The notes under the pieces were generated by a model. That model was given only the letters and a program-made list of their open reading frames with translations, did not search any database and was not told the origin of the DNA. Shown in pieces: positions 31,500-40,900 of a stretch of DNA of 41,412 nucleotides. The stretch's first letter is position 1, and every line of letters begins with the position of its first letter. The position numbers were made by a program, and so were the translations under genes. This stretch comes from Streptococcus mitis (GTDB lineage Bacteria > Bacillota > Bacilli > Lactobacillales > Streptococcaceae): contig NZ_CAMIAF010000020.1 in NCBI RefSeq assembly GCF_946190375.1, forward strand, positions 1 through 41,412. Direction: 5' to 3'.

Positions 31500-32558
31500 A
31501 TGAAAGCTTATACTTATGTTAAACCAGGACTTGCTTCTTTTGTTGACGTTGACAAACCAGTTATTCGCAAGCCAACAGACGCTATTGTGCGTATCGTAAA
31601 AACCACTATTTGTGGAACAGACCTCCATATTATCAAAGGGGATGTTCCTGCTTGCCAAAGTGGTACCATTCTTGGCCACGAAGGAATTGGGATTGTTGAA
31701 GAAGTCGGAGAAGGAGTTTCTAATTTCAAAAAAGGTGACAAGGTCTTGATTTCTTGTGTCTGTGCCTGTGGTAAATGCTACTACTGTAAAAAAGGAATTT
31801 ATGCCCACTGTGAAGACGAAGGGGGCTGGATTTTCGGTCACCTGATTGATGGTATGCAGGCTGAATATTTACGTGTCCCTCATGCAGATAACACTCTTTA
31901 CCACACTCCAGAAGACTTGTCAGATGAAGCCTTGGTTATGCTATCAGACATTCTGCCTACTGGGTATGAAATTGGTGTCTTGAAAGGGAAAGTAGAACCT
32001 GGTTGTAGTGTAGCCATTATTGGTTCAGGACCTGTTGGATTGGCTGCTCTTTTGACAGCTCAATTCTATTCACCAGCTAAATTGATTATGGTGGATTTAG
32101 ACGATAACCGCTTGGAAACTGCCCTATCATTTGGTGCGACTCATAAGGTTAATTCTTCAGACCCTGAAAAAGCGATTAAAGAAATTTATGATTTGACAGA
32201 TGGTCGTGGTGTGGATGTCGCTATCGAAGCTGTTGGTATTCCTGCAACATTTGATTTCTGTCAAAAGATTATCGGTGTAGACGGAACGGTTGCCAACTGT
32301 GGTGTGCATGGTAAACCAGTCGAATTCGATTTGGACAAACTTTGGATTCGCAACATCAATGTAACAACTGGTTTGGTATCTACAAATACAACTCCACAAT
32401 TGTTGAAAGCACTTGAAAGTCATAAGATTGAACCAGAAAAATTGGTAACTCACTATTTCAAACTCAGTGAAATTGAAAAAGCCTATGAAGTTTTCAGTAA
32501 GGCAGCAGACCACCATGCAATCAAAGTCATTATCGAAAACGATATCTCAGAAGTCTAG
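31500..32558 (+). CDS. Zinc-dependent alcohol dehydrogenase
   Basis: A 352-residue medium-chain dehydrogenase. Catalytic zinc ligands are in CGTDLH (about 38-43) and GHEGIG (about 59-64). The structural zinc cysteines are in CVCACGKCYYCKKGIYAHC, and the Rossmann NAD(P) motif is IGSGPVGLAALL (about 172). The best match is the threonine-dehydrogenase-like/secondary alcohol class, interconverting alcohols and aldehydes or ketones. Strong ribosome-binding site CGGAGGAG, start ATG 31500. The cre-like site upstream ties it to sugar availability. Substrate not assignable by reading. Confidence 0.9.
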   Translation: MKAYTYVKPGLASFVDVDKPVIRKPTDAIVRIVKTTICGTDLHIIKGDVPACQSGTILGHEGIGIVEEVGEGVSNFKKGDKVLISCVCACGKCYYCKKGIYAHCEDEGGWIFGHLIDGMQAEYLRVPHADNTLYHTPEDLSDEALVMLSDILPTGYEIGVLKGKVEPGCSVAIIGSGPVGLAALLTAQFYSPAKLIMVDLDDNRLETALSFGATHKVNSSDPEKAIKEIYDLTDGRGVDVAIEAVGIPATFDFCQKIIGVDGTVANCGVHGKPVEFDLDKLWIRNINVTTGLVSTNTTPQLLKALESHKIEPEKLVTHYFKLSEIEKAYEVFSKAADHHAIKVIIENDISEV

Positions 32559-32596
32559 GTAGTAAAAAGATTTTGGAATACAAGCAAATAGAAATT

Positions 32597-32626
32597 CAGT
32601 CATCCATCAGATGGCTGGATTTTTTA
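32597..32626 (+). terminator. Terminator of the alcohol dehydrogenase gene
   Basis: Stem CAGTCATC/GATGGCTG (one T-G pair) with a five-base loop and a TTTTTT tail. Confidence 0.8.
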
Positions 32627-32708
32627 TCAAGAAATTAAGAAATGAGCATATTTCTTTCCTTGTTTGGCGGAATTGGTTATAATATACGGTACAAAGGAAT
32701 GAATGAAT

Positions 32709-33074
32709 ATGTATCGTGTTATAGAAATGTACGGAGATTTTGAACCGTGGTGGTTCTTAGAAGGTTGGGAAGAAGATATTGTAGCAAGTAAGAAATTTGA
32801 CCAGTATTATGATGCTCTCAAATACTACAAAACTTGCTGGTTTAGATTGGAGCAAGAATCCCCTCTTTATAAAAGTAGAAGTGATTTGATGACCATTTTT
32901 TGGGACCCAGAAGACCAACGCTGGTGTGATGAATGTGATGAGTATTTACAACAATACCATTCTTTGGCTCTTTTGCAGGATGAGCAGGTTATCCCAGATG
33001 AAAAATTACGTCCAGGCTATGAAAAACAAACAGGTAAGGAAAGGCACCGTTCTTGCCGTATGAAATTAAAATAG
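32709..33074 (+). CDS. DUF1033-family protein
   Basis: A 121-residue acidic, tryptophan-rich soluble protein of the DUF1033 family (YRVIEMYGDFEPWWFLEGWEEDI...). The ATG at 32709 gives the usual start MYRVIEMYGDF and is about 10 bases from AAGGA; an ATG at 32703 is possible. In pneumococcus this gene is the regular neighbour upstream of the comG operon. Four aromatic/Cys clusters (WCDECDEY) suggest a compact or metal-binding fold. Function unknown. Confidence 0.82.
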   Translation: MYRVIEMYGDFEPWWFLEGWEEDIVASKKFDQYYDALKYYKTCWFRLEQESPLYKSRSDLMTIFWDPEDQRWCDECDEYLQQYHSLALLQDEQVIPDEKLRPGYEKQTGKERHRSCRMKLK

Positions 33075-33077
33075 AGG

Positions 33078-33107
33078 AAAAGTAACTTTTTTGGAGTTGC
33101 TTTTTTT
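33078..33107 (+). terminator. Terminator upstream of the comG operon
   Basis: Stem AAAAGTAACT/AGTTGCTTTT around a seven-base T-rich loop, followed by seven T. It separates the DUF1033 gene from the competence operon. Confidence 0.75.
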
Positions 33108-33122
33108 ATTTTTCCAAATCTT

Positions 33123-33130
33123 TGCGAATA
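33123..33130 (+). promoter_or_regulatory. ComX/SigX cin-box of the comG operon
   Basis: TGCGAATA, one base off the TACGAATA cin-box bound by the competence sigma factor, 21 bases before the comGA ATG. A T-rich stretch lies upstream, as in other late competence promoters. Confidence 0.8.
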
Positions 33131-33150
33131 GTATAGGTGAGGAGGTAAGT

Positions 33151-34092
33151 ATGGTTCAAGAAATTGCACAAGAAATCATTCGTTCGGCCCGGAAAAAAGG
33201 GGCGCAAGACATTTATTTTGTCCCCAAGTTAGACGCCTATGAGCTTCATATGAGGGTAGGAGACGAGCGCTGTAAAATCGGTTGTTATGATTTTGAAAAA
33301 TTTGCGGCAGTCATCAGTCACTTTAAGTTTGTGGCGGGTATGAATGTAGGAGAAAAGCGACGTAGTCAACTTGGTTCCTGTGATTATGCCTATGACCAGA
33401 AGATGGCATCTCTACGTCTATCTACTGTAGGCGATTATCGAGGACATGAGAGTTTAGTTATTCGTTTGTTGCATGATGAGGAGCAGGAGTTGCATTTTTG
33501 GTTTCAGGATATTGAAGAACTGGGTAAGCAGTACAGGCAACGGGGACTCTATCTTTTTGCTGGTCCAGTCGGCAGTGGCAAGACAACCTTGATGCACGAA
33601 TTGGCTAAATCAATATTTAAAGGACAGCAAGTCATGTCCATCGAAGATCCTGTAGAAATCAAGCAGGACGACATGCTCCAGTTGCAGTTGAATGAAGCAA
33701 TCGGGTTGACCTATGAAAATCTAATCAAACTTTCCCTACGTCATCGACCAGATCTCCTGATTATCGGAGAAATTCGAGACAGCGAGACGGCGCGTGCTGT
33801 GGTCAGAGCCAGTTTGACAGGGGCGACAGTCTTTTCAACCATTCACGCCAAGAGTATTCGAGGTGTTTATGAACGCCTGTTGGAGTTGGGTGTGAGTGAG
33901 GAGGAATTGGCAGTCGTTTTGCAGGGAGTCTGCTATCAAAGATTAATCGGGGGAGGAGGAATCGTTGACTTTGCAAACAAAGACTATCAAGAACACCAGC
34001 CAACTAGCTGGAATGAACAGATTGACCAGCTTCTTAAAGATGGACATATCACAAGTCTTCAGGCTGAAACGGAAAAAATTAGCTACAGCTAA
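33151..34092 (+). CDS. comGA: Competence pseudopilus ATPase ComGA (CglA)
   Basis: A 313-residue type II/IV secretion ATPase that powers assembly of the transformation pilus at the inner face of the membrane. Walker A is FAGPVGSGKTT, Walker B LLIIGEIRDSETA, with the Asp box MSIEDPVEI and His box TIHAKS. I chose the ATG at 33151 behind GGAGGTAAGT; an upstream start at 33091 would include the promoter. It is the first gene of the seven-gene comG operon, expressed from the cin-box at 33123 during competence. Its 3' end overlaps comGB. Confidence 0.96.
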   Translation: MVQEIAQEIIRSARKKGAQDIYFVPKLDAYELHMRVGDERCKIGCYDFEKFAAVISHFKFVAGMNVGEKRRSQLGSCDYAYDQKMASLRLSTVGDYRGHESLVIRLLHDEEQELHFWFQDIEELGKQYRQRGLYLFAGPVGSGKTTLMHELAKSIFKGQQVMSIEDPVEIKQDDMLQLQLNEAIGLTYENLIKLSLRHRPDLLIIGEIRDSETARAVVRASLTGATVFSTIHAKSIRGVYERLLELGVSEEELAVVLQGVCYQRLIGGGGIVDFANKDYQEHQPTSWNEQIDQLLKDGHITSLQAETEKISYS

Positions 34093-35056
34093 GCAAAAAA
34101 ATATCATCACCTTGTTTAACAATCTCTTTTCCAGCGGTTTTCATCTGGTGGAGACCATCTCCTTTTTAGATAGGAGTGCCTTGTTGGACAAGCAGTGTGT
34201 GACCCAGATGCGCACGGGCTTGTCTCAGGGGAAATCATTCTCAGAAATGATGGACAGTTTGGGCTTTTCAAGTGCCATTGTCACTCAGTTATCCCTAGCG
34301 GAAGTCCATGGAAATCTCCATCTGAGTTTGGGAAAGATAGAAGAGTATCTAGACAATCTAGCCAAGGTCAAGAAAAAACTAATTGAAGTAGCGACCTATC
34401 CCTTGATTTTGCTGGGATTTCTTCTCTTAATTATGCTGGGACTACGTAATTACCTGCTACCACAACTGGATAGTAGCAATATTGCTACCCAAATCATTGG
34501 CAATCTGCCACAAATTTTTCTAGGCATGGTAGGGTTTGTTTCCGTACTAGCCCTTTTAGCACTAACTTTTTATAAAAGAAGTTCTAAGATGCGCGTCTTT
34601 TCTATCTTAGCACGCCTTCCCTTTCTTGGAATCTTTGTGCAGACCTATTTGACAGCCTATTATGCGCGTGAATGGGGTAATATGATTTCTCAAGGGCTGG
34701 AGCTGACGCAGATTTTTCAGATCATGCAGGAACAAGGTTCCCAGCTCTTTAAAGAAATCGGTCGAGATTTGGCTCAAGCCCTACAAAATGGTCAGGAATT
34801 TTCTCAGACTATAGGAACCTATCCTTTCTTCAAAAAGGAGTTGAGTCTCATTATTGAGTATGGTGAAGTCAAGTCCAAGCTGGGGAGTGAGTTGGAAATC
34901 TATGCTGAAAAAACTTGGGAAGTCTTTTTTACCCGAGTCAATCGTACCATGAATCTGGTGCAGCCACTGGTTTTTATCTTTGTGGCACTGATTATCGTTT
35001 TACTTTATGCGGCAATGCTCATGCCCATGTATCAAAATATGGAGGTAAATTTTTAA
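34040..35056 (+). CDS. comGB: Competence pseudopilus membrane platform protein ComGB (CglB)
   Basis: A 338-residue GspF/PilC-family polytopic membrane protein. Start at ATG 34040 (MDISQVFRLKRKKLATAKQ), overlapping comGA by 53 bases, gives the usual length; an earlier in-frame start would lie deep in comGA. It has two T2SF domains (about 17-140 and 215-335) and three membrane segments (near 115-135, 160-185 and 305-330). It links the ATPase to the pilus. Confidence 0.95.
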   Translation: MDISQVFRLKRKKLATAKQKNIITLFNNLFSSGFHLVETISFLDRSALLDKQCVTQMRTGLSQGKSFSEMMDSLGFSSAIVTQLSLAEVHGNLHLSLGKIEEYLDNLAKVKKKLIEVATYPLILLGFLLLIMLGLRNYLLPQLDSSNIATQIIGNLPQIFLGMVGFVSVLALLALTFYKRSSKMRVFSILARLPFLGIFVQTYLTAYYAREWGNMISQGLELTQIFQIMQEQGSQLFKEIGRDLAQALQNGQEFSQTIGTYPFFKKELSLIIEYGEVKSKLGSELEIYAEKTWEVFFTRVNRTMNLVQPLVFIFVALIIVLLYAAMLMPMYQNMEVNF

Positions 35057-35057
35057 A

Positions 35058-35381
35058 ATGAAAAAAATGATGACATTCTTGAAAAAAGCTAAGGTTAAAG
35101 CTTTCACTCTGGTAGAGATGTTGGTGGTCTTGCTCATCATCAGCGTGCTTCTCTTGCTCTTTGTGCCTAATTTGACCAAGCAAAAAGAGGCGGTCAATGA
35201 CAAAGGAAAAGCTGCTGTTGTTAAGGTAGTGGAAAGCCAGGCAGAGCTTTATAGTTTAGATAAAAATGAAGATGCTAGCCTAAGTAAGTTACAAGCAGAT
35301 GGGCGAATCACAGAAGAACAGGCTAAAGCTTATAAAGAATACCATGCTAAACAAAATACCAGTCAAACCGTTGCAGATTAA
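35058..35381 (+). CDS. comGC: Major competence pseudopilin ComGC (CglC)
   Basis: A 107-residue major pilin of the transformation pilus. Class III signal KVKAFTLVEM with cleavage after Ala and N-methyl Phe as first mature residue, the conserved Glu+5, and then the hydrophobic helix LVVLLIISVLLLLFVP. It directly follows comGB (one base gap). The prepilin peptidase is encoded elsewhere. Confidence 0.95.
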   Translation: MKKMMTFLKKAKVKAFTLVEMLVVLLIISVLLLLFVPNLTKQKEAVNDKGKAAVVKVVESQAELYSLDKNEDASLSKLQADGRITEEQAKAYKEYHAKQNTSQTVAD

Positions 35382-35778
35382 GGCCTTTACCATGCTGGAA
35401 AGTCTCTTGGTTTTGGGACTTGTGAGTATCGTTGCCTTGGGCTTGTCAGGCTCTGTCCAGTCCACTTTTGCGGCGGTAGAGGAGCAGATTTTCTTTATGG
35501 AGTTTGAAGAACTCTATCGGGAAACCCAAAAACGCAGTGTAGCCAGTCAGCAAAAGACTAGTCTAAACTTAGATGGGCAGACGATTAGTAACGGCAGTCA
35601 AAAGTTGACAGTTCCTAAAGGCATTCAAGCACCATCAGGACAAAGTATTACATTTGACCGAGCTGGGGGCAATTCGTCTCTGGCTAAGGTTGAATTTCAG
35701 ACCAATAAAGGAGCGATTCGTTATCAATTATATCTAGGAAATGGAAAAATTAAACGCATTAAGGAAACAAAAAATTAG
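35344..35778 (+). CDS. comGD: Minor pseudopilin ComGD (CglD)
   Basis: A 144-residue minor pilin with prepilin motif QIKAFTMLESLLVLGLVSIVALGL near its N-terminus and Glu+5 intact. The ATG at 35344 lies inside the 3' end of comGC (38-base overlap); an earlier ATG at 35299 is possible. Overlaps of this type are normal in the operon and suggest coupled translation. Confidence 0.92.
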   Translation: MLNKIPVKPLQIKAFTMLESLLVLGLVSIVALGLSGSVQSTFAAVEEQIFFMEFEELYRETQKRSVASQQKTSLNLDGQTISNGSQKLTVPKGIQAPSGQSITFDRAGGNSSLAKVEFQTNKGAIRYQLYLGNGKIKRIKETKN

Positions 35779-36043
35779 GGCAGTAATTTTACTGGAAGCA
35801 GTGGTCGCTTTAGCTATCTTTGCCAGCATTGCGACCCTCCTTTTGGGCCAAATTCAGAAAAATAGGCAGGAAGAAGCAAAAATCCTGCAAAAGGAAGAAG
35901 TTGTGCGTGTAGCTAAGATGGCCCTGCAGACAGGTCAAAATCAGGTAAACATCAACGGAGTTGAGATTCAGGTGTTTTCTAGTGAAAAGGGATTGGAGGT
36001 CTACCATGGTTCAGAACAGTTATTGGCTATCAAAGAGCCATAA
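35741..36043 (+). CDS. comGE: Minor pseudopilin ComGE (CglE)
   Basis: A 100-residue minor pilin: short basic leader ([14 protein letters not shown]), then [21 protein letters not shown] with Glu at position 5 of the mature protein. It overlaps comGD by 38 bases and comGF by 38 bases. Confidence 0.92.
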   Translation: MEKLNALRKQKIRAVILLEAVVALAIFASIATLLLGQIQKNRQEEAKILQKEEVVRVAKMALQTGQNQVNINGVEIQVFSSEKGLEVYHGSEQLLAIKEP

Positions 36044-36467
36044 AATCAAGGCTTTCACCTTGTTAGAATCCCTGATTGCCCTCATTGTCATCAGTGGGAG
36101 TTTACTCCTCTTTCAAGCCATGAGTCAGCTCCTCATTTCAGAAGTTCGTTATCAGCAGCAAAGCGAGCAAAAAGAGTGGCTCTTGTTTGTGGATCAGCTG
36201 GAGGCAGAATTAGACCGTTCGCAGTTCGACAAAGTGGAAGGCAATCGCATTTATATGAAGCAGGATGGCAAGGAAATTGCGATAGGCAAGTCTAAATCGG
36301 ACGATTTTCGGAAAACCGATGCCAGTGGACGAGGGTATCAGCCTATGGTTTATGGCCTCAAATCAGCTCAGATTACAGAGGATAAGCAATTGGTTCGTTT
36401 TCGTTTCCAGTTTCAAAAAGGCTTAGAAAGGGAGTTCATCTATCGTGTGGAAAAAGAAAAAAGTTAA
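36006..36467 (+). CDS. comGF: Minor pseudopilin ComGF (CglF)
   Basis: A 153-residue minor pilin with prepilin motif [25 protein letters not shown] chose the ATG at 36006 ([13 protein letters not shown]) over 35961, which lies deeper in comGE. The C-terminal domain contains the family block [14 protein letters not shown] and an alternating beta structure. Confidence 0.9.
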   Translation: MVQNSYWLSKSHKIKAFTLLESLIALIVISGSLLLFQAMSQLLISEVRYQQQSEQKEWLLFVDQLEAELDRSQFDKVEGNRIYMKQDGKEIAIGKSKSDDFRKTDASGRGYQPMVYGLKSAQITEDKQLVRFRFQFQKGLEREFIYRVEKEKS

Positions 36468-36882
36468 GGCAGGTGTTCTCCTCTATGCAGTCACCCTGGC
36501 AGCCATCTTTAGCCTTTTGTTACAATTTTACTTGAACAGACAAGTCGCCCACTATCAAGATTATGCTTTAAATAAAGAAAAGTTAATCGCTTTTGCTATG
36601 GCTAAACGAACCAAAGATAAGGCTGAGCAAGAAAGTGGGGAACAGGCCTTTAATCTAGGTCAGGTGAGTTATCAAAATAAGAAAACAAACTTGGTGACAA
36701 GGGTTCGCACGCCTAAGAGCCAATATGAGTTTTTATTTCCTTCAGTTAAAATCAAAGAAGAGAAAACGGATAAAAAGGAAAAGGTAGTGACTGATTCAAA
36801 CGAAAAAGCGGAGAAGAAAAAATCAGAAGAGAAGCCTGGAAAGAGAATTCCTAGCCAACCAAGCTACTTTGTGTTAAACTAA
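36445..36882 (+). CDS. comGG: Minor pseudopilin ComGG (CglG)
   Basis: A 145-residue protein starting at GTG 36445 with [30 protein letters not shown], a pilin-like helix without the standard Glu+5, as is usual for ComGG. The C-terminal 40 residues are a Lys/Glu-rich low-complexity tail. It overlaps comGF by 23 bases and ends the pilus operon 4 bases before the methyltransferase gene. Confidence 0.88.
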   Translation: MWKKKKVKAGVLLYAVTLAAIFSLLLQFYLNRQVAHYQDYALNKEKLIAFAMAKRTKDKAEQESGEQAFNLGQVSYQNKKTNLVTRVRTPKSQYEFLFPSVKIKEEKTDKKEKVVTDSNEKAEKKKSEEKPGKRIPSQPSYFVLN

Positions 36883-36886
36883 AAGC

Positions 36887-37474
36887 ATGAAACATGATTT
36901 TAACCACAAAGCAGAAACTTTCGATTCCCCTAAAAATATTTTCCTTGCAAACTTGGTTTGTCAAGCAGTCGAGAAACAGATTGATCTTCTATCAGACAAA
37001 GAAATTTTGGATTTCGGTGGAGGGACGGGTCTGTTAGCCTTGCCTCTGGCCAAACAAACCAAGTTCGTTACTCTTGTAGACATTTCGGAGAAAATGCTGG
37101 AGCGAGCTCGCTTGAAAGCGGAGCGACAAGAAATCAAGAATATCCAGTTTCTGGAGCAAGATTTACTGAAAAATCCCTTGGAGCAAGAGTTTGATTGCAT
37201 TGTTGTTAGTCGGGTTCTTCATCATATGCCTGATTTGGATGCGGCTCTCTCACTGTTTCATCAGCATTTGAAGGGAGATGGGCGACTCCTTATTGCCGAT
37301 TTTACCAAGACGGAAGCTAACCATCATGGATTTGATTTAGCTGAACTGGAAAACAAGCTAATGGAGCATGGTTTTTCATCTGTGCATAGTCAGACCCTCT
37401 ATAGCGCTGAAGACTTGTTTCAAGGAAATTACTCAGAACTCTTTTTTACAGTAGCCCAAAAATCACTTGCCTAG
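36887..37474 (+). CDS. Class I SAM-dependent methyltransferase
   Basis: A 195-residue methyltransferase with motif I ILDFGGGTGLLALPLA (about 42-57), an acidic loop VTLVDISEKMLERA and motif IV FDCIVVSRVLHHMPD, then a C-terminal FSSVHSQTLYSAEDLFQ part. It belongs to the small-molecule methyltransferase type (Methyltransf_11). It starts 4 bases after comGG and probably belongs to the competence transcript. In pneumococcus a different methyltransferase gene follows the operon, so a link with transformation is uncertain. Substrate unknown. Confidence 0.88.
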   Translation: MKHDFNHKAETFDSPKNIFLANLVCQAVEKQIDLLSDKEILDFGGGTGLLALPLAKQTKFVTLVDISEKMLERARLKAERQEIKNIQFLEQDLLKNPLEQEFDCIVVSRVLHHMPDLDAALSLFHQHLKGDGRLLIADFTKTEANHHGFDLAELENKLMEHGFSSVHSQTLYSAEDLFQGNYSELFFTVAQKSLA

Positions 37475-37492
37475 TCAGGGAGTGATTTTTTT
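37458..37492 (+). terminator. Terminator of the comG-methyltransferase operon
   Basis: Stem AAAATCACT/AGTGATTTT with a 13-base loop, then a T run that ends exactly where the group II intron fragment begins. It overlaps the methyltransferase stop codon. Confidence 0.85.
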
Positions 37493-37662
37493 GTGTACGA
37501 CGGGCATGTCGTGTATATGAGGTGTAAGTCCTCTGCGGGCACCTGCTACCGGTGAACCCAATAGCGATTCCCAATCCTGACTATCGTGAGGTAGTGGGGA
37601 GAGGAAGGGATAGCGAAATCGTGGCTCTACAAACAGAAATAGCAGGGCAAGTTGTATAGAGT
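37493..37662 (+). mobile_element. 5' fragment of a group IIC intron
   Basis: It begins GTGTACGACGGGCATGTCGT directly after a terminator T run. The stem GAGGTGTAAGTCCTC and the downstream purine-rich helices match the start of domain I in bacterial group IIC introns (a GTGTG...GGGCATG...GGGTGAGAGTCCC type opening). Class C introns target the 3' side of terminators, which this fits. No intron-encoded reverse transcriptase and no domain V/VI follow within 270 bases, so the copy is truncated and dead. This is recognition by eye and needs a covariance-model search. Confidence 0.65.
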
Positions 37663-37939
37663 TTTGACGTTTTTTTGTCTAGTTTTCTAGTTTGATACTA
37701 AAAAATATACACCATTTTTGATATATATATATATATATATATCAAAAGAAGCAATTTGCTGATTTTATTAATATTTTTTGGTATGAATAGGTTTGTAGTA
37801 ATATCACCTCATCTAGTGTTATACATAGAATTAAATAATAAAACTTTTTTATCATGAGCGTATATTGGGTTGACTTAATATAGTCAAAGAAGTAGAATAT
37901 AATTAGGAAAAAATATCTTTTTAGAAGAAGGAGTTAAAT
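37663..37939. other. Gene-free leader region of the adhesin gene
   Basis: About 275 AT-rich bases. It includes the (AT)11 palindrome at 37716-37747, an inverted repeat TTGACT-TAATAT-AGTCAA at 37870-37887 and a TATAAT at 37898-37903. No ORF is supported. Confidence 0.6.
37716..37747. repeat. (AT)11 dinucleotide palindrome
   Basis: TTTTG(AT)11CAAAA, a perfect 32-bp palindrome built on eleven AT units (37721-37742), about 190 bases upstream of the adhesin start. Dinucleotide runs can change length by slippage. Confidence 0.9.
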
Positions 37940-40900
37940 ATGTTTTTTAGGCGCCAAAAAGGTGAATATAGAGAGACGGATCGTGTGACCCGTTTCAAGT
38001 TGATCAAGTCAGGTAAGCATTGGTTGCGTGCCTCGACCTCTCAATTTGGTCTCTTTAAAGTCTTGCGTGGTGGTGTAGATGCTGCTCAGGTAACAACTGA
38101 AATGATCGAAGAGCAATCAGCAAATAAACTAACAGGATTGGATATCCTGAAAGGGATAGCCGCAGCAGGGACGGTACTTGGAGGAGCAGTTGCAACGCAA
38201 ACAACGGTTTATGCCAATGACGCTCTTGAAAAGACAGTAGAGTCAAATCAAACACTTGCGAATACAGACACAGTAACTTTGGGAACAGTAAAAGATCAGG
38301 AGGGGGCTCAAGCCGACAGCCTATCAGTTTCTGTCAGCCAAAGCCAATCCTTGTCTGAGGAAGCTTCCAAGAATGCAAGTAAGCATCTTTCAGAAAGTGA
38401 AAGCCAATCAGTAAGTACTTCAACAAGTGCTTCTGTATCGGCAAGTACATCTGCTTCTGAAAGTGCAAGCACATCGGCATCAGAGTCAGCCTCAACAAGT
38501 GCTTCTCAATCACAAGCTGGAGCAACTTCTGAACTTGCAAAACCAGCAACATCAGAGACAGCTTCAAACAAAGAGACATCTGTTCGTAAGGAAGATGCAG
38601 CTAACGCAACAGCTGACGCAGCTCTTTCAAAAGTTATCACAGATAGCCTCGCATCTCTACAAGCAGTTGAAACTCGTTTGAGCCAAATCACATCAACAAC
38701 TTCAAGTTTGGTGGATACGACGACAACAGCTGCCGTAGCGGCTACAGTATCTGCTGAGAGCAACAAGAAAGCTCAAGAAGACCGCAAACGTCTATCTAAA
38801 ATCTCAGCTGATATGAGTGAGTACCTAGCTAAGTCCATCGGTTTGCCAAACACAACCGAAGCCGTAGCTAAGGTCAATGCAGCTGTAACAGCTATCGAAG
38901 ATGCGCTAAAGATTCCAGGCGCTGATTTAACAGACGTTATCAAACAAGCGACACTTGCACGAAACTCTATCGCTAATGCAGTGCTCCGCGCCCATAACGG
39001 CAAACGTAGTGTGCTAAATGGTAGACCGATGGAGAGAGGAGTTAGCTTTAGGGAGGTAGCGCCTGAGAATACTCCAGGAAATACTAATATGGCAAAGGCT
39101 ACAGTTGCCTATGTGATATCAGAGGCAGAATCAAAAAGTGAGCCCTTGGCTAATGGATACAAACCTGGTACCTATATTTATGCAACGCAAGGGAGACAAG
39201 CTAATAATAGACCACCCGAAAAATCCAATGTTCCTACACGTGTTGAGGTCAGAACAATTCGAAGCCAAGTTTACATGACTTCGCATAGACAGGGAACTAC
39301 GACTAACTGGGAAGTTACTTTTAATGAAAGTGGAGATCGTCACGATAATCCTTATTTTTACTTTACGGTTCCAAAAGGGCATAACATTACCCATATGGAG
39401 GTTTATCAAAAGGATAATGGTAATTCGAATTCAAACTGGAATTTATTAGGAAGTAGTAATGACGGTAGTTCATTTTTACATAATTCTAAGAGTGGAGACC
39501 TTTTGGCGGCAGTTGGGAATACCTGGAATAATCAAGGCGGTTCTTATTATGAAAATGTAGCTGGTGTAGGGCCAAATGGGGTTGGACGTGGTTCGCTCAC
39601 AAGTCTGAGAGATTTTGCCTTTAATAATCCAAGTGCATATTATCAGACAGATAAAATATCAGAAACGGTTAAACAGGCGGGAGATTTTGCTTTTAACACC
39701 ATCGAAAGTGCTACAGCAAATGTTTATGCCTTGCACCCTAAGGGGAGTGCTCGTCAAGAAGGATATAAAATAAAATTTACGACAACAAGTCCAGAAAATA
39801 CCGATGATTTTTATATGGCTGGTTTCCGTTCTTTGGAAGATTCTCGTCATAGAAATTACCTTCAAATGAATGGATCGAATGAACGATATGCACTAAAATT
39901 GAAAACTGGCGTTCCATCTACTTTTTTGAAGTATGGTAAATTGAATGACCTAACTAATGCTAATCGTTTGAATGCGATTGCAAATGCCTATGATAGATTA
40001 ACAGGAGATATTACAGAGGTTCCTCCTTTAGAGCCTGGCCAGAGTATCACTTATGCGATTAGAGGGAGAAATGAGAGTTCTTCTTATATTCAATTTCTTG
40101 CTAACACTAAAGAAATTTCATTTTCTAAAGGAGAACATGACCTCAGGGTTACCGCTCCTAAGATGGGGACTCGTACTCTTCCGTTTCGAATTATCACTCA
40201 GGCTGATGCCTATGAACCTGTAATTAATAAGACAGTAGCTTCTAGCACGGTTTCTAAAGGGCAGGTGGTCGATCCTGTATCTATTATTCAGAAAATTGAT
40301 GATAAATCTCGTGATATATCAGGGTTTGAACAGCCTTATGATATGGAACTTTACAATAGTCAGATTAATGGAGGAAGAAATACTGCTAGAGTTCTTCCAA
40401 ACACCACTGCAGGAACAGGTAGTGATCTAAGTCGTTTAAACGTTAAGAATGTTGAATGGGTTGGCGGTAACGAAATTGGTTCAGGAATAGGGGAAAAGAT
40501 GGCTGTAAAAGCTATTGTTAACGGTAAAGAAGTTTACTTACCTGTCCCTGAAGATATGGATATATCAAGATTGGGTTCACCTTTGTCTGCTAAAGATAAG
40601 CAAGCAATTCTTGCTCATAATGACTTACAAGGGAATGCTGCTACGATTACTGGTACTAAAGTAGGATTGACTAAGCAACTTAAGACCATTTATAAAGATG
40701 ATGAGGATGGCGATTCAGTCGATGTTTCAGAAGTTTTCTTTGAAAATGTTGAGAAGGCTAGAGCTACAGCTCCTCGTGTTGATCCTAAGAGTGATGGTAG
40801 TGTAGTTGTTAGTCCAGTGACCGACAATGATAAGATAAATATATCTTATACACCGACTACACCGACGACTGCTAACACTCCTACTCAAATTACGATTAAG

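Noticed and set aside
33091-33150. N-terminal extension of ComGA
   Set aside because: It covers the terminator tail and the cin-box; the ATG at 33151 has the good ribosome-binding site and gives the usual length.
37870-37903. Standard promoter TTGACT...TATAAT before the adhesin gene
   Set aside because: The spacer is 22 bases, too long for a normal sigma-70 promoter, so I report only the inverted repeat and the leader.
38055-39003. Several ORFs, mostly on the minus strand, within the adhesin gene
   Set aside because: They are shadows caused by the repetitive Ser/Ala/Thr codons; the long plus-strand frame is clearly the gene.
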